Shown here piece by piece: positions 5,000 to 5,588 of a stretch of DNA of 5,588 nt. Made by a program: the position numbers and the translations under genes. A model generated the notes under the pieces. That model saw only the letters and a list, made by a program, of their open reading frames with translations. It made no database searches and was not told the origin of the DNA. The first letter of the stretch is position 1. Every line of letters starts with the position of its first letter. This DNA is from Chitinophagaceae bacterium (GTDB lineage Bacteria > Bacteroidota > Bacteroidia > Chitinophagales > Chitinophagaceae). The DNA is taken from positions 1 through 5,588 of the forward strand of contig CANIMM010000212.1 of assembly GCA_947468255.1 (NCBI GenBank), in the 5' to 3' direction.

Positions 5000-5588
5000 T
5001 TAAGATGCTTCCGCTTCTTTTTCGCTCATCAAATAAGCTTTGATAAAGCCATCCAGGTCTCCATCCATCACTGGACCTACATTGCCCACTTCAAAATCAG
5101 TCCGGTGATCCTTAATCATTTTATAAGGATGAAAAACATATGATCTAATTTGGCTACCCCACTCAATTTTTTTCTTAGATGAATTGGTTGCATCCAAAGC
5201 CGCTTGGCGTTTGCGCATTTCCTCTTCATACAAACGACTTTTTAACATCGCCATCGCCTTCTCCCGATTTTCGCCCTGAGTACGGGCTTGTTGACATTCT
5301 ACTATAAATCCGCTGGGCCGATGGGTAAGGCGAACTGCCGTTTCTACTTTATTGACATTCTGTCCCCCACTGCCACCACTTCTAAAAAATGCCCAATCCA
5401 CATCAGCTGGATTAACTGCAATCTCAATGGTATCATCAATCAGGGGATATACATATACACTAGCAAAGGAAGTATGTCTCCTAGCATTGCTATCGAAAGG
5501 GCTGATTCGAACCAGCCGGTGAACCCCACTTTCTGCCTTTAAAAAACCATATGAAAAGGGACCGTCAAACTGGAAGGTACAAGTTTTA
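5000..5588 (-). CDS. prfB: Peptide chain release factor 2, C-terminal 195 residues (5' end outside window)
   Basis: RF2 recognises UAA and UGA in the ribosomal A site and triggers release of the finished protein. The visible part begins KTCTFQFDGPFSYG and runs to a TAA at 5000-5002. The stop-codon-reading tripeptide SPF, which separates RF2 from RF1 (PxT), is present in VRISPFDSNARRHTS at visible residues 29-31. The catalytic GGQ is in RSGGSGGQNVNKVET at 74-76. The C-terminal KKKIEWGSQIRSYVFHPY and DGDLDGFIKAYLM segments are also typical. The frame stays open from 5587 to 5000, so the GTG at 5399-5401 is an internal valine codon, not a start. The N-terminal domain, and the programmed +1 frameshift site many prfB genes carry near codon 25, lie beyond the edge and cannot be judged. 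Confidence 0.96.
   Translation of the reverse strand, partial: KTCTFQFDGPFSYGFLKAESGVHRLVRISPFDSNARRHTSFASVYVYPLIDDTIEIAVNPADVDWAFFRSGGSGGQNVNKVETAVRLTHRPSGFIVECQQARTQGENREKAMAMLKSRLYEEEMRKRQAALDATNSSKKKIEWGSQIRSYVFHPYKMIKDHRTDFEVGNVGPVMDGDLDGFIKAYLMSEKEAEAS

Noticed and set aside
5399..5401. GTG as the start of a short 133-residue release-factor-like protein (RF-H or ArfB type)
   Set aside because: The frame continues upstream to the window edge with typical RF2 sequence including SPF, so this is an internal codon of full prfB.
1..5588. Mobile element, CRISPR array, tRNA/rRNA or defence system
   Set aside because: No transposase, repeat-spacer pattern, cloverleaf or relevant domain was found; all intact genes are housekeeping.

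Overview
The window looks like ordinary chromosomal DNA from a member of the Bacteroidota, most likely near the Chitinophagales; the taxonomy is an inference. The protein sequences read like that phylum. The start codons have no clear Shine-Dalgarno sequence upstream, only A/T-rich stretches, which is typical of the phylum. One TAnnTTTG motif, the Bacteroidota -7 promoter element, lies just before pyrB. All intact genes are housekeeping: pyrimidine synthesis and salvage, coenzyme A synthesis, proline catabolism and translation termination.

Layout from left to right. The start of pyrE (orotate phosphoribosyltransferase) runs leftwards out of the window. A divergent spacer of about 115 bp follows. 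Read in the pyrE direction, it contains an inverted repeat followed by seven T, which resembles a transcription attenuator. A NUDIX hydrolase gene then runs rightwards and converges on coaD, with an A/T-rich hairpin between the two stop codons. From there to the right edge everything is on the minus strand. In transcription order this is prfB (release factor 2, 5' end outside the window), a spacer of about 305 bp, pruA (1-pyrroline-5-carboxylate dehydrogenase), pyrR, pyrB and coaD. The gaps between pruA, pyrR, pyrB and coaD are 98, 84 and 53 bp. Co-transcription of pyrR-pyrB-coaD is plausible but not proven.

How the genes work together. PyrB makes carbamoyl-aspartate, PyrE converts orotate to OMP, and PyrR salvages uracil and, in other phyla, controls pyr genes by binding UMP/PRPP and leader RNA. 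CoaD makes dephospho-CoA. PruA oxidises glutamate semialdehyde to glutamate. PrfB ends translation at UAA and UGA.

I found no mobile element, CRISPR array, RNA gene, defence system or clearly new multi-gene system. The points worth a second look are small. They are the attenuator-like pyrE leader with an overlapping 11-codon ORF, the TTG start of pyrR, the lost KPS motif in PruA, and a 53-codon reading frame behind an in-frame TAG between pruA and prfB that looks like a gene remnant.
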